From the NCBI GenBank assembly GCA_963969595.1, contig OZ018417.1, positions 6,760,501 to 6,824,500 on the forward strand: DNA of 64,000 bases, read 5' to 3'. Positions 36,301-47,399 of this stretch are shown one piece after another (the stretch's first letter is position 1; every line of letters begins with the position of its first letter). Origin of the DNA: Neckera pumila. Taxonomy: Eukaryota > Streptophyta > Bryopsida > Hypnales > Neckeraceae. A program made the position numbers and the translations under genes. Below the pieces are notes generated by a model that worked only from the letters and a program-made list of their open reading frames with translations, searched no databases and was not told the origin of the DNA.

Positions 36301-36436
36301 TATGGTGTTGAGCATTATTATAGGAGGGGGTGTATGTGGTTATGCGTTGTGGCAATTATTATCACGACACTCTAGAGCAGTGCAGAGGCTAAATGCCTAT
36401 ATTAGTGATATCATCAAGTTCACCAATGTTTTTTGA
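33379..36436 (+). CDS. Ankyrin-repeat/PGG-type membrane protein ANK2 (908 aa)
   Basis: Exon 1 is 33,379-33,660 (94 codons, donor AAG|GTAATG) and exon 2 is 33,992-36,436 (acceptor TTTTGTAG|GTG, in phase, TGA stop). The 331-bp intron lacks the MITE of ANK1. The protein has an acidic Ser-rich N-terminus, a helical middle, and ankyrin-like repeats around joined residues 458-530 (KGVAALHVVVFQGNELAVEYLL) and 638-690 (YQTALHLATAEGHAKAVNLL). It ends with four hydrophobic helices from about 727, with LVVAALIAGVTYAGW, PPLGY, SLSFFFAIATIIVGA and SLVCVLGAFGSAAIVV. This is the ankyrin-plus-PGG layout of plant ACD6-like membrane proteins, some of which act in defence and cell death; its role here is not known. 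A ~100-residue Lys/Thr-rich linker between ankyrin blocks is shared with ANK1 but absent from ANK3. Confidence 0.9.
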
Positions 36437-36491
36437 AATATGTATGCAAAATTCTTAAGCAAATTGAAAGGCACTTGGGAAGGCCATTTAA

Positions 36492-37404
36492 CCCCTAAAG
36501 GACCAAGGCATTTTTTGGCTCAAAAAGCACTCAAAAGTGCCATGTTTGCTGTGATCATTCAAGAAACAAAAACAAAAACATTTTCTTAGAATCTAACCAT
36601 AGGATCTTGTACTCCACTTGTTTAAAATAATGTGGTAAAAATTTCATAAAGTTTGATTGTGTGGATTGGAAGATACTTAGCATTTGAAGTTTGAAAAAAA
36701 AAGTTTTTTTGAATGTTGGTCTATAATGTCAGATGACTTTGACTATCATTTGTAGATTTCTTTTGCACTATAGACCATAAATTTGAAATTCTTTTTGTTT
36801 AAGATTTGAGTTGAGAGTCATGGGAAAAAATCAAAAAATTTAGAATATCAAAATTTGATTTTCATTCATTAAAAAATTATTAAATAGAAATTGGTCTAAG
36901 ATTGAACAAAACACTAAATTATTAATATATCTAAGATGAACTTGAAACATCATAATCCCAACAATGAGATATTTCTTGCACACCCCACCAAAAAAAATTT
37001 GAATTTTTTTGAAAATTGCATTCAAAAATGAATTCTATAAGTTGTTTTTTGAAGAAGGTACTTAGATTGCACAAAAACCAAAACTTTCTCATTATTAGTC
37101 CAAATAGAATGAATCAAAGCTTCAAATGTAGACAAAAATATAAGCTTTCAGAAGAAAAATTAAAATTACAAAAATTCTCTTTTTTGTGGGTTTTTTTTCT
37201 GCCCGATGAATTGCTTTTAAGGCTTAGGATGGCATAACTTTTGCTCCAAGGCACCAATGTGAATTAAAAATTATATTTTTAGAAAGCTAATGTGATTTTT
37301 TCATCTTCCAAAAAAAAATTCAAAAAATCAAGTCAAAATTTGAGGTCACACAAGCATGCTTAAAATCCTAAATGTCCCTCGAGGGGACTTTGGTCCTTTA
37401 GAAG
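36492..37404. mobile_element. TTAA-type MITE (family A, 913 bp) with known empty sites
   Basis: Flanked by TTAA at 36,488-36,491 and 37,405-37,408; ends CCCCTAAAGGACC and GGTCCTTTAGAAG. It splits the ANK2 3' flank: ANK3 reads CCATTTAAGATTGTGTG at 51,760-51,776 with one TTAA, and so does ANK1 near 12,260. Inserted after the ANK copies separated. Confidence 0.85.
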
Positions 37405-37514
37405 TTAAGATTGTGTGATAAAGTCATGTATAAACTCTCATAGAGCCATGAGAACTGAAAAAAAAATGGTAGAGATCAAAATGGGCTTAGATGTCAAATC
37501 CCCCAAAATATGGG

Positions 37515-37695
37515 CAATTTCATTAAAATGGTGATATTTTTTAAATGGCGTGAAAACAATTCAGAACAGGCATCCTAAATCTATTCCTATCCTAGTGGTT
37601 CAAAATGGCCGTTCTGAAATTTATACTTGTCTTAGATGGTGAAAATGGCACACCAACAAAGTAGCACTTAGAATACCGCCATTTTAATGAAATTG
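37515..37695. mobile_element. Family B MITE (181 bp) downstream of ANK2
   Basis: The ends CAATTTCATTAAAATGGTG and CGCCATTTTAATGAAATTG are inverted repeats. The ANK3 flank (about 51,865-51,880) is uninterrupted at the equivalent place. Confidence 0.7.
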
Positions 37696-37975
37696 TCCTT
37701 TAATATCTTAAGTTTGTACACAATATGTATTTTTTGAACTTTGTTTCAAGCATATACAATTTTCATGAATGACTCCCATACCATCATTTACAAGAATAAT
37801 GAAACAAGGTGATAAAGTATAGATTTCATTAATATACAAAAGAAGAGCATCTATGTGGTCAAAATTTGGAAAAATCCACATTATTAGGTGACATTTTGTG
37901 TTAATTTAATTAATATTGCCTTATTCAAATTAGGATGAAATTTCATCTAGTTTAGGATAACATGTATCAACTTAA

Positions 37976-38675
37976 CCTTTAACTGCCCAACCAATCATGT
38001 GTGGTTGATGCAAATTTCAGGCTCATTTTGATGTGGGTAGTTAAATTCCTTTAACCGATTTAAAATTCTTTACTGGTAGTATTGAAGGTTCACTATTGAA
38101 AGCTTTTATTTTTTATTGAAAAATGTTCATATTTGATTCTTGAGAGGTCCTCAAAGGCATATATGTACCATTAGTAGAAGAATAAAGCTTGTGAATTTTA
38201 CTTGACTTCCCAATTTTGAGCAAAGTTTAACCATTCTACTTGATTTGAGATAATTCTAAGAAATTGTACTTATCCATTTGCTTTGAACATGGTCCCAGTG
38301 GAAAGATGAAAGTGTTTTCACAATTTTCACCAATGAAAAGTTAAGCATGCAAGTGTTGATTTGGAGTTATTTGTAGTTGTTCATGTCACATCCAATCCCA
38401 AAAAACTCTTTTATATGCAAAGTTCTTGAAACATTGTGGGGAGGAGCAGCATACTAAAAACAGAAAATGTACATTTCTCTTGTTATAATCTCACAACCCC
38501 TATGCAATTTTGCACTCAAAATTGGTATGCATACTAATAAGCAAGCTCCTTAAACATCTATACAATTAAATTTTGGAGAAAAAAAAACAATTTGCTTCAT
38601 TGGAGATAACTACAAGCCCATGCGGTTCTTTTTTCATAGTTAAAACACACTTGGAAAGGCTTGGGCATTTAGGGG
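37976..38675. mobile_element. TTAA-type MITE (700 bp) with known empty site
   Basis: TTAA lies at 37,972-37,975 and 38,676-38,679; ends CCTTTAACTGCCC and GGGCATTTAGGGG. The ANK1 flank has ATCAAC-TTAA-AGAAGC with a single TTAA (11,683-11,686, read on minus). Confidence 0.8.
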
Positions 38676-38945
38676 TTAAAGGAACAACACCATTTAATAA
38701 GGGTGGGTGAATACAAGCAACAACAAGCAAAAAGTTTGGTAAACATTCAACAATTGTAGACTACAAGATATAAGTAGCATCTAAATTTCCAATGATAGTC
38801 TTCCACTCCCGCTTCCACTATGATAAATTCTTTTTAGTAGCCTATTGGTATCACTAGCAATTCTACGTGGATGAATTGAGACATCAAGGTCTATGCGGAG
38901 ACTAGGCTATTGGTAATGATTTAAAATCCCAAATAAATTATTGCA

Positions 38946-39256
38946 CATTACGTGAGATTCGGGGGTCTTAGAAGGCTGTGAGTTCCCCTGCTGTCTGCTG
39001 CGTTCCCGCAGTCTGGGAACACGCAGTAGCAGCTGGTTGACGTGGTCGAGCGCTACCACGTCACTTTTATAAATAAAAATAAATAAAAATAAATAAATTT
39101 GCTTAAAATGATATTTTGGTAAAAAAAATTTTTTTTTTTTTTTCTTAATTTTGAAAAAAAAAATTCTGACACACCCGTACCGGCGTTCACTGGATCTGGG
39201 CAGATCAGGGAACAGGCCTGAAACGGCCCTCCGCGACCCCCAAATATCATCTAATG
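38946..39256. mobile_element. MITE family C (311 bp)
   Basis: The ends CATTACGTGAGATTCGGGGG and CCCCCAAATATCATCTAATG are inverted repeats. GC-rich subterminal blocks (for example GCAGATCAGGGAACAGGCC) surround an A/T core. ANK1 and ANK3 read through this site without it. Confidence 0.7.
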
Positions 39257-39284
39257 GTACTAAGCAAAAATCAAATGATAACAA

Positions 39285-39883
39285 TAGCATCGAAGAGGTT
39301 GCATTTCGATTCCCTTTGCTGGGATCGAATTGCTATATATACTATGGAACATGGTATCTTTGGATTCTTTTGCATTAGGGTGTTTGAACTAGCTTTTTAG
39401 TTGTTGTCGGTCAAGTTGTAGAAAGCACTTTCCAATTTCATTTGGAACAAGTATATATTTTGAAACCACAGATTTATTTTATGAAGGAGGGAATATTTTT
39501 GTATTTTTACTCACACTAGATTGAACCTTGTATTTTTTAAATTGCTTAAAATACAAATATGAATTTTTTTCTCCACACCTAGTTTTTTTGAACAAGTAAA
39601 GATTAGGAATGTCTAAAAAATATATTTTTTCCATCCCTACTAATCCTTTTATTGTAAAAAAAATATGTTGCTCCCTTTCTCTATTAGACTACATTTCTTA
39701 AATAAATTTTTAAGTACTTCTCACATTGAAATTTTGAAAATCAATAAATGCAACAAGTATGTCAACTTGTTATTCTACAAGTCCCTACTTTAAATAATAT
39801 TGAGATTTGTTTTATCCTTCGAGAATTTGCCATTGAAAATTTCAAGAAGACAAATTGTGTTCTCTTGTCTTTGAGGGGTTAAA
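39285..39883. mobile_element. Relics of the Stowaway-like and TTAA elements of the left arm
   Basis: The part to about 39,520 matches 7,291-7,490 in reverse (Stowaway-like, one end only). From about 39,520 to 39,883 it matches 6,906-7,290, ending CTTTGAGGGG-TTAA. The other halves are missing from this arm. Confidence 0.55.
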
Positions 39884-40521
39884 GAGGTTCTATAGTATAA
39901 AATACATTGAGGCGGAATTTGGTGGGATCAAAATTAGGTATACAGTATAGTACATTCTTTATAGGTTAGGTAGAGGATTGACCACCTTATTGCTCCAGCT
40001 AAGGATAAATGTAAAAATTGCCCCTCTATTTTGTGCCGCATAAAGTTTATTTTATTTCACACTCATCAAACTAATGTAGGACGTCTAATTCCAAAAATGA
40101 ATTCTAAATTTGCAAATTTTATCATGAGTGACAAATAAAAAATTCCAATATTTTTAGCAAGAGCAAACCGCAGAGTAATAACTGATGGGGGTCAATCTTC
40201 CCTAGCAAAGTGGCAAACATTGGCATCCAGAACCTCGCCTTATGAATGGTTTCATTTTCCCCAGCAAGACTTTAAATCCATCACACGTAGTGGAACTAGC
40301 AGGATAAGTTCTGTGTTTTCTTAAGTAAAAGTAGAAAAAAAGCCCCCTATGTTGTGCCGTGTCTAAGATATGTTGTTATAGGCCTCTCCTAGCTAATTTG
40401 AGGTCTCTTATTGCAAATATGAATTCAAAATTTGCAAAAAGAAGTTTTGTGGCAAATAAAAAATTCCTACATTTTCTCCCACGGAAAATCCACCGTGCTA
40501 GTCCCACAAAGTGGGATGGGT
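39884..40521. other. Non-coding arm DNA
   Basis: Mirror of about 5,758-6,400, with the same CAAATTTTGAATTCATATTTGC motifs. The TTAA at about 39,880 is the empty counterpart of the paired insertions at 6,402-6,901. No gene seen. Confidence 0.45.
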
Positions 40522-40525
40522 TTAA

Positions 40526-41826
40526 CCCCTAAAGTCCCATTGTCTCTTTGAGGGACAAATCAGATTTTGGGCAGGTTCCTATGACCTCAATTTTTATTGA
40601 ATTTTTTTGAAACTTTCCCATAAGATAGAAAAACTGATGAGCTTTGTGAGAATATAATTTTTATTTCAGCTGGTGCCCAAGAGTAAAAGTTATACCACAA
40701 AAAGCCTCAAACAGAACTCGGCGGGCAGCACAAAATTTTTTTGCAAAAAGTCAAAATAATTTATTTTTTTCCTTTGAAATCTTATATTTTGAACTGCATG
40801 TGAAGCTTTGATTCATCTTATTTGGACTAATAAGGAGAAAGTTATGAACAATCTTGTTTTTTGGGCAATCTAAGCATCTTCTTGAAAAAATAACTTGTAG
40901 GATTCATTTTTGAATGGAATTTTCACAATTTTTCACAATTTTTTTTGAGAATTATGTGTTTGCTTGCTAAGACAATCTCACCGTTGGGATTATTGTGTTT
41001 CAATCCCATCTAAGAGCTATTAACGATTTAGGGGAGGCAACCCATTCCTAATCGACGCCCCATTGTGGCTATGTATGATGTTTTCTTTCCGTGAAAGAGG
41101 AAATGACTAGTAATTAATCATGGCATGGTTCCCAAGGTAGTTGTGGCACATTAGGATTGCCTCCAAGACTCTCAATATTGCAACCAACCCTTGGTTGGAA
41201 ATAGGAAAGTCTTTAAGTCTCTATGACTAGAATGGGTAGAAGAGAATCTTCAACTAAAACATTCTTAGTAAATACATTTTGAAAAATAAAAATTTGAAAA
41301 ATCATAGAAACCTTCCGAATTCTATTTTTACACCTAGGAAAATTCCCCCACTGAAGAAATCCGTCTTGTAGATATGCGTAATTCCTTAAGTGATTGGAAA
41401 TGGGTTGCCTCCCCTAGTTTTTTTCAGTCTTTGACCTACTTCTACATAACAATTTTTTAAGAATGAAAATCAAGTGTGTGTTTTTTGAATTTTTTTCTGT
41501 AGACTTTCAACTCACATCTTGAACATGAAAAATTTTAAATTCAAAGTCTGTAGTGCAAAAAAATTCCACAAATGGCGGTCAAAGTCATCTAAAATTGCAA
41601 GGTAGTGTTCAAAAAACTTTCTATTTCAACTTTGAATGCTAATATCTTCCAATCCATATGGTCAAACTTCATGAAATTCTCATTGCATGATCTTTGACAA
41701 GTGAAGTACAAGATCCTATGATTAGATTCTAAGAAAATGTTTCTTTTTGGTACATATGGGTGAACGCAACAAAAATAGCAGTTTTGAGTGGTTTTTGACA
41801 AAAAAATGGCCTTGGGACTTTAGGGG
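40526..41826. mobile_element. TTAA-type MITE (1,301 bp) with nested TA-type MITE
   Basis: TTAA lies on both sides (40,522-40,525 and 41,827-41,830); ends CCCCTAAAGTCCC and GGGACTTTAGGGG. Subtracting the nested 384-bp element and its TA gives about 915 bp, typical of family A. Its mirror in the left arm is truncated. Confidence 0.8.
41031..41414. mobile_element. TA-flanked MITE (family G, 384 bp), nested
   Basis: The ends GGGGAGGCAACCCATTCC and GAAATGGGTTGCCTCCCC are inverted repeats with TA on each side. Other family A copies have an uninterrupted GATTTAGT here, so the TA was duplicated. It shares CCTTAAGTGATTGG with the 44,237 copy. Confidence 0.75.
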
Positions 41827-41845
41827 TTAATGTCCCCCTTTTCCC

Positions 41846-42119
41846 AATGGACGGAATGCTGTGTAGATTCCTTTTTGTCTTTCTTATTTGTACTGGAACA
41901 CTAAAAATCTGTAGGAATGTAAAGTTTTTTTATGTCCCCATGGACGGAATGCTGTGTAGATTCCTTTTGTCTTTCTTATTTGTCCTGGAACATTAAAATT
42001 TTTTAGGAATGTAAATAATTATATGCCCTCATGGACGGAATGCTGTGTAGATTCTTTTTGTCTTACTTATTTGTACTGGAACATTAAAAATCTTCAGGAA
42101 TGTAAATAATTATATACCT
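41846..42119. repeat. Three tandem ~91-bp units
   Basis: Each unit starts ATGGACGGAATGCTGTGTAG and ends near GGAATGTAAATAATTATAT. They mirror the units at 5,158-5,757. They may once have been short MITEs, but no TIR was found. Confidence 0.7.
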
Positions 42120-42281
42120 TGCAGTCGGTGGTTTAGAACTGTCTGTATGCAAAAATAATAGAGCTGGAAATATCATGAAATCTTTTTGCATCAAAATATA
42201 TAACAGTAATAATAAGTTAAAAACAGTGCTTATGATTCGACTCCATACTTCCCAGCAATTTAGCTAATTCTTAGCCTACTG

Positions 42282-42495
42282 TAAGGGCCAACTTACATGT
42301 GAGCCCAGTGGGTAGAAAAAGCAACTAAAAGACAAGAACAGTTTCACCAATGATCGGTAAGCGTGAAAGGAGGAGATGTGAGTTCTACCAATTCCGGTGT
42401 ATCTTACATTGTAGAAGGAACATAAAAGTGCCTTCTCTATTTCGGTACTGTTGACTGCACCCACCCACCGATACATACATGTAAAGAAGCCCTAA
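42282..42495. repeat. Foldback element (~214 bp)
   Basis: The ends TAAGGGCCAACTTACATG and CATGTAAAGAAGCCCTAA are partly complementary. It adjoins a second foldback with the same terminal motif. The left arm lacks both. Confidence 0.45.
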
Positions 42496-42637
42496 GGGTA
42501 GACTTCCATGTGAGTTGGGGGCCGGTGGACCTCACCAATGATCGGTGGGATTTGCAGTCCGGAAAAAATGGGCCTCCCATCCCACCGAGCATCGGTGAGG
42601 TCCACCAGCCCCCAACTCACATGGAAGCTTGCCCTAA
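42493..42637. repeat. Long-stem foldback MITE (~145 bp)
   Basis: The left half (TTCCATGTGAGTTGGGGGCC and GGTGGACCTCACCAATGATC) is nearly perfectly complementary to the right half (GATGCTCGGTGGGATG-type inverse, ending CAACTCACATGGAAGC). Almost the whole element can form one hairpin. No coding capacity. Confidence 0.7.
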
Positions 42638-43232
42638 ATTAGGGAGAAGCTCTAGCACAGACAGAGTACTGTAGGCGATTTGACTTTAGATCCTCTCAAG
42701 AAAACAAGCACCTACACTTACAGACATTTTTAACAATTTTTAAATTCCTCTCTAGTAGTAAGAGACAATAAAATCCATCATTGAGCCATTCTATTTGGAT
42801 AGAAATCATGTCTCATCTACACTAAATAGTGAAATTAGGTTGCCCCGCATCAGTTTCTTGACATTCTACACTATATAACTATATTCAGCTATTGTAGAAG
42901 GCAGTAATGTAGTAACCATGTGTGGTGCATAGGTTGGTGCACTGGTTCATGGATTGGGTTTAGGGAATGGCATGTGCCTCCATCTGGACAAGCAGTGAGT
43001 CCTAAGGTGACTTCTCTGACAAAGGCAACCTAATTGTTAAGGCAACCCAATTTCACTATTTAGTGTACATAAGGTAGCTAGGAGGTTTGTAAAGCGCCCT
43101 TTTAATAGCAGAAAATTAATTTGGAGAGGTTAAACTATTTAGAATATTTTGCAATAAATCATCCTTGAAAGCCAAAAATGGAACTTTAACCAACGTCATT
43201 TCATATTTTTGGAGCTTTGTGGAATTAGTTAG

Positions 43233-45001
43233 CCCCTAAAGTTCCATGACTCTATTTTCACTGATAATGCTCAAAAACTGCCATATTAAGAACAAGTACC
43301 AAATTTTTGGAAAAACACTTTTTTTGACACTTGTAACCATAAGATCTTGTAGTATGCTGCCTAGAGAACATGTGGTAAAAATTTCAAAAATTTCCACCGT
43401 TTAGATTGCAAGATATAAGCATTGAAATCATTTTTTTGGCCCTGCAAAAAACAGGGCAGCTGCACCTCACAAGCTCACTTTTCTATGAAAAATTGTCCAA
43501 AATGGTGGTGCCTCTTTGGATTCTTTTTCCTTGAAAAGTTGGCAACATGCTTGAAAAATTTCACATCATTTGGAATTGTAGAACATATAGGAAAAAAATA
43601 GTAAGTAGACAGTTGTAGAGAATGATTCAAAACACAAAATTGTTAAAGAATTTTTTTGTGAAATTGAAAAATGCCAATTTCAATGGCTGCAATGTTGTAA
43701 TAACAATCTACATTCTAGGATTTTATTTTGTTCAAAAAATATTGAAAATTTAGTAAGATAAACCGTATGCTCTTGTAGCATGTTGACTTCAGAACATATG
43801 GTGAAAATTTTAGAAATATCCATTGCGTGGATTGCAAGACATAAAAATTCAAATTCACGGAAATTATTTTTTTGGCCATACAAAAACAGGGCAACTGCAC
43901 TTCACAAGCTTACTTTTCTATGAAAGAATGTCCAATATGGTGACTGGTGCTTCTTTGGTTTCTTTTTCCTAGATAAGTTGGCCAAATGCTCTAAAAATTT
44001 TCAAATCATTTGGAATTGTACAATATATAGGAAAAAAATAGTAAATGGATAGAAGTAGAGAGTGATTCAAAATACAAAATTGTGAATAATTTAATAATTG
44101 AATTGAAGAATGTCAATCTAAAGGTTGCAATACTATAATAAAAAATCTACATCCTATGATTTAATTTTTTTTTTAAATATTGAAAAATGAGTAAGATAAA
44201 GGACTTCAAAGTTTATTTTAGAGTAGAGAATCCATAAGGTAGAACCACCTATTCCCAACTAGGGATCAATTCCTGACCTAGAGGTGCCCTTATTTGTAAT
44301 CATGGCTTAGAACATGTTTTTTACACTTTTTTAAGATTGGGACCAATAAAATCATGACATATGTCATAAAATATGCAAAAAATAGCAAGAAAAGAAGAAG
44401 TATGAAGCTAGTTTTTGAGTGATCGGAATTGGAAGGCTCTAGTGATCAACTTTGGGTTTGGAACACTTTTTGGCTTCCCAAAATTCACAATAATTTCAGT
44501 TTTGGGAATAAAATTACGAAAAAATTTCAGCCCCAAAATTTCTTATTTTCCTACATGGGAAAAAATTTTCATCACTCATTTCGCTCATCCTCTATTCCCA
44601 AATTCCTTAAGTGATTGGCTATAGGTGCCTCCACCTTAACTGTCTGCAAACAAAAAATCCTCATAACTTTTTACTCATTGATCAAAATGGAATGATTTAA
44701 AGCTTTTCATTTATATATAACTCTTGGAAAACTAATTTCAATTTTTTTTGAATTTATTGAAAAAAGTGATTTATCTTATTTGCCCAAATTGCTCATTTAT
44801 AAAAAAAAGGAACATATTTATTTAGGCTATAAATTTTTATTCATATTTCCAAATGAGGCCATAAATTAGTGCATATGAAAGATATTCTTTGTCCTCACCT
44901 TCTATTAAAATTTGGGCAAAAAATATGGACATTATATCCAATCACACGTACCTGCCCAAAATTGCTATATAGCCAAAAAACGCATGCTAATTCTTTAGGG
45001 A
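43233..45001. mobile_element. TTAA-type element with internal duplication and nested MITE
   Basis: The ends are (TTAG)CCCCTAAAGTTCC and TTCTTTAGGGA(TTAA at 45,002-45,005). The block around 43,300-43,640 recurs at about 43,745-44,100, and a 400-bp TA-type MITE sits at 44,237-44,636. It marks the outer edge of the right arm. Confidence 0.65.
44237..44636. mobile_element. TA-flanked MITE (family G, 400 bp), nested
   Basis: Ends AGGTAGAACCACCTATTCC and GGCTATAGGTGCCTCCACCT with TA on both sides. The uninterrupted family A sequence is GAATCTATAACTGCC (928-942), so TA is the target. Confidence 0.75.
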
Positions 45002-45005
45002 TTAA

Positions 45006-46187
45006 TTCCTAAAGACCCAAGGCATTTTTTGGCTCCAAAATCACTGAAAACTGTCATTTCTGCTGTGATCACTTAAAAAACCAAAAAAAACTTTAAAAAA
45101 AATCTAACCGTAGGATCTTGTACTTCACTTGTCTTAGATTATGTGGTAAAATTTTTATGAAGTTTGACAGTACAGATTAAAAGTTATTAGCATCATTACA
45201 AAAATTTCAGCCTTCAATAAGGCCTCTAGTGGAACAATTATGGGAAAAAAAAAAAAAATGAAAATTTGAAAAGTGATGTGGTCGCATTGCTGCCACATCA
45301 GCATTATTGGTGCTACGTCAGACTGATTTTTTTTTAATATTTATAAAAAATAAAAAAATTCATTTCCCCCCCCCCCCCCCCCCCCCCCCCTCTAATTGCA
45401 CCCCATGGGTGCCGAAAATCACGCACTAGCAGTCTTGTTGAGAGTTGAATTTTTTTGTAATGTTGAAGTTGGAAAAAGAAGTTTTTTTGAACTATGGCCT
45501 ACAATTTTAGATGACTTTGACGGCCATTTGTAGATTGTTTTTGCACTTTACACCATTGAGTTAAATTTTTTTATGTTGAACATTTGCTTTGCGAGTTAAA
45601 AAAAAATTTCAAAATGTCAAAACTTGATTTTTATATATAAAAAAATTGTTAAGTAGAAGTAGGTCTAAAATTGAACAAAACACTAAATCATTAATAGCTC
45701 TTAGGTGGAATTAAAACACCATAATCCCAACGGTGGGATTGTTCTTGCAAACAAACTTAACCTTTTCATAAGAAAATTTGAAAAAATTATAAAATTGCAT
45801 TCAAAAATGAATTCTATAAGTTGTTTTTTGAAGAAGATCCTAGATTGCCCAAAAAACAAGATTGTCTATAACTTTCTCATTCTGAGTCCACATAAAATGA
45901 CTCAAAGCTTCAAATGTAGACAAAAACATGATCTTTGAGAAGATTTTATTTTTATTTTCTTAAATACAAATTTTTACAATTTTTTTTTCTGCTTGGTAAG
46001 TTGCTTTTTTGACTTTGGGTCGCATAACTTTTGCTCCCGGGCACTGGTTGAAAAAAAATTATATTTCTAGAAAGCTAATGTGATTCCCTATCTTTAAAAA
46101 AGTTTCAAAAAATTAGGCCAAATTTCAGGTCATACGAGCCTGCCCAAAATCCCAAGTGTCTCCCGAGGGGACTTTGGGCCTTAGGGG
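45006..46187. mobile_element. TTAA-type element sharing a TTAA with its neighbour
   Basis: Its left TTAA (45,002-45,005) is the right TTAA of the preceding element. The right TTAA is 46,188-46,191 after GGCCTTAGGGG. A 269-bp family C MITE (45,194-45,462, ends CATTACAAAAATTTC and AATTTTTTTGTAATG) is nested inside. Confidence 0.65.
45366..45390. repeat. Poly-C tract (25 bp)
   Basis: 25 consecutive C in the core of the nested family C element. The opposite strand is a G-run able to form a G-quadruplex. Confidence 0.95.
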
Positions 46188-46191
46188 TTAA

Positions 46192-46734
46192 TCATCACGA
46201 CAATTGTAAGTCTAGTCCTAGTGCTCTCATTCTCGAAAGGGGTTCAGAAAAAATCTCTCAAACTTGAAGTACATCAGAAGCTAGCTAGACTTGCCTGTGC
46301 AAGAGGATAGTGGCGAAGCTGTAAATAGACACCGCAAATAACACAATGTGTTAATGTTATTTAACACCAGGTGTGAATGTGCTTTATTGAAATTTCTTAT
46401 TGCTATTTCTCGAATCTCTTTTTTAGCAGAGCATGTTCAAGCTATTTCAAAGTTTAGTTTTTTTTCTTAACACCCAGCTCTACCAACACCAGGTGGGAAC
46501 CTCAACACGTCCAAAATTTGTTGAAAAATCTAATTTAATTTTTCAAATTAGTTATGACAATTTCTAAAGTGTGTGAATAGTTAGAGCCAGTTTTCATAGA
46601 GGCCGGAACTGGAGGGAGGGTCTAGGCTGAACACGGGCAACTAGAGGGAAAAATCTTAGAATATTCACCCGACATACAATTCAGGAAAAACCCTCCAGTC
46701 AAAGCTCCGATCCCTCCAGCGTTGCATTCGGCTT
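46192..46734. other. Unassigned intergenic DNA
   Basis: Moderate GC, no conserved frame, no TIR defined. Confidence 0.35.
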
Positions 46735-47098
46735 TTGCAAATAGATGATGAGCGAAATGAGTGGTGAAAATTTTTCCCCATGTATAAAGATAAGAAATAT
46801 TGGGACTAAAATTTTTCGTAATTATATTCCCCAAATTGGAGTTACTGTGAATTTTGGGAGCCAAAAAGTGTTTTGAACACAAAGCCAATCGCTAGAGTCT
46901 TCTAATTCCGATCACTCAAAAACTAGCTTCGTATTAACTTTTTTCCTAGCTATTTTTTGCATACTTTAGAACATATGTCATGATCTTATTGGTCCCAACT
47001 TTAAAAATGAGTAAAAAACATATTCGAAGCCGTGATTACAAATAAGGACACCTCTAGGTCAGGATTTGATCCCTGGTTGGGTATATGTGTTTCTACCT
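46735..47098. mobile_element. Family G MITE, truncated
   Basis: In reverse it matches 44,237-44,600 (GGGTATATGTGTTTCTACCT-TA end, CCAAAATTCACA-type core). The other terminus was not found. Confidence 0.5.
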
Positions 47099-47213
47099 TA
47101 GTTATGAGAGCCATTGTATGGGTATTACAATATTGTCAATGCCTGATCCTTAGCACATATGGAGTTATAGTATTGGTAGTGCCTGACCCTTAATATAACA
47201 TTCAGTAGCTCTA

Positions 47214-47309
47214 CAGTGATGGTGTGATATATTCCACACCCCAACAGTGTTTCATCAGTAGTTACTGATAAATTGGACAGGTGGAGGATGTAGAAGCACA
47301 CCATCACTG
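47214..47309. mobile_element. Mini MITE with TA target (96 bp)
   Basis: TA-CAGTGATGGTGTG at the left and CACACCATCACTG-TA at the right form perfect 13-bp inverted repeats. A related fragment (ATGGTGTGGAATATACCACACCAT) lies near 62,818. Confidence 0.7.
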
Positions 47310-47399
47310 TAAAACCAATGCAACATCAACACATGCTACTGAATATTATGAACACGTATGGAGTTACACGTATTGTCTGCGCCTTAAGTACGTGGCATA

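Larger units (their letters stand above)
30080..43235. repeat. Right arm of a giant inverted duplication
   Basis: Reverse-complement partner of 2,020-19,606. It is shorter than the left arm because 7.5-11.4 kb of the left arm has no counterpart here. Private insertions include TTAA elements at 36,492 and 37,976, a B element at 37,515 and a C element at 38,946. Confidence 0.85.

Noticed and set aside
12319..36436. Hairpin RNA from the inverted ANK1/ANK2 pair
   Set aside because: The two genes are transcribed outward from the centre and are 18 kb apart, so no single transcript would fold both. Antisense read-through cannot be judged from sequence.
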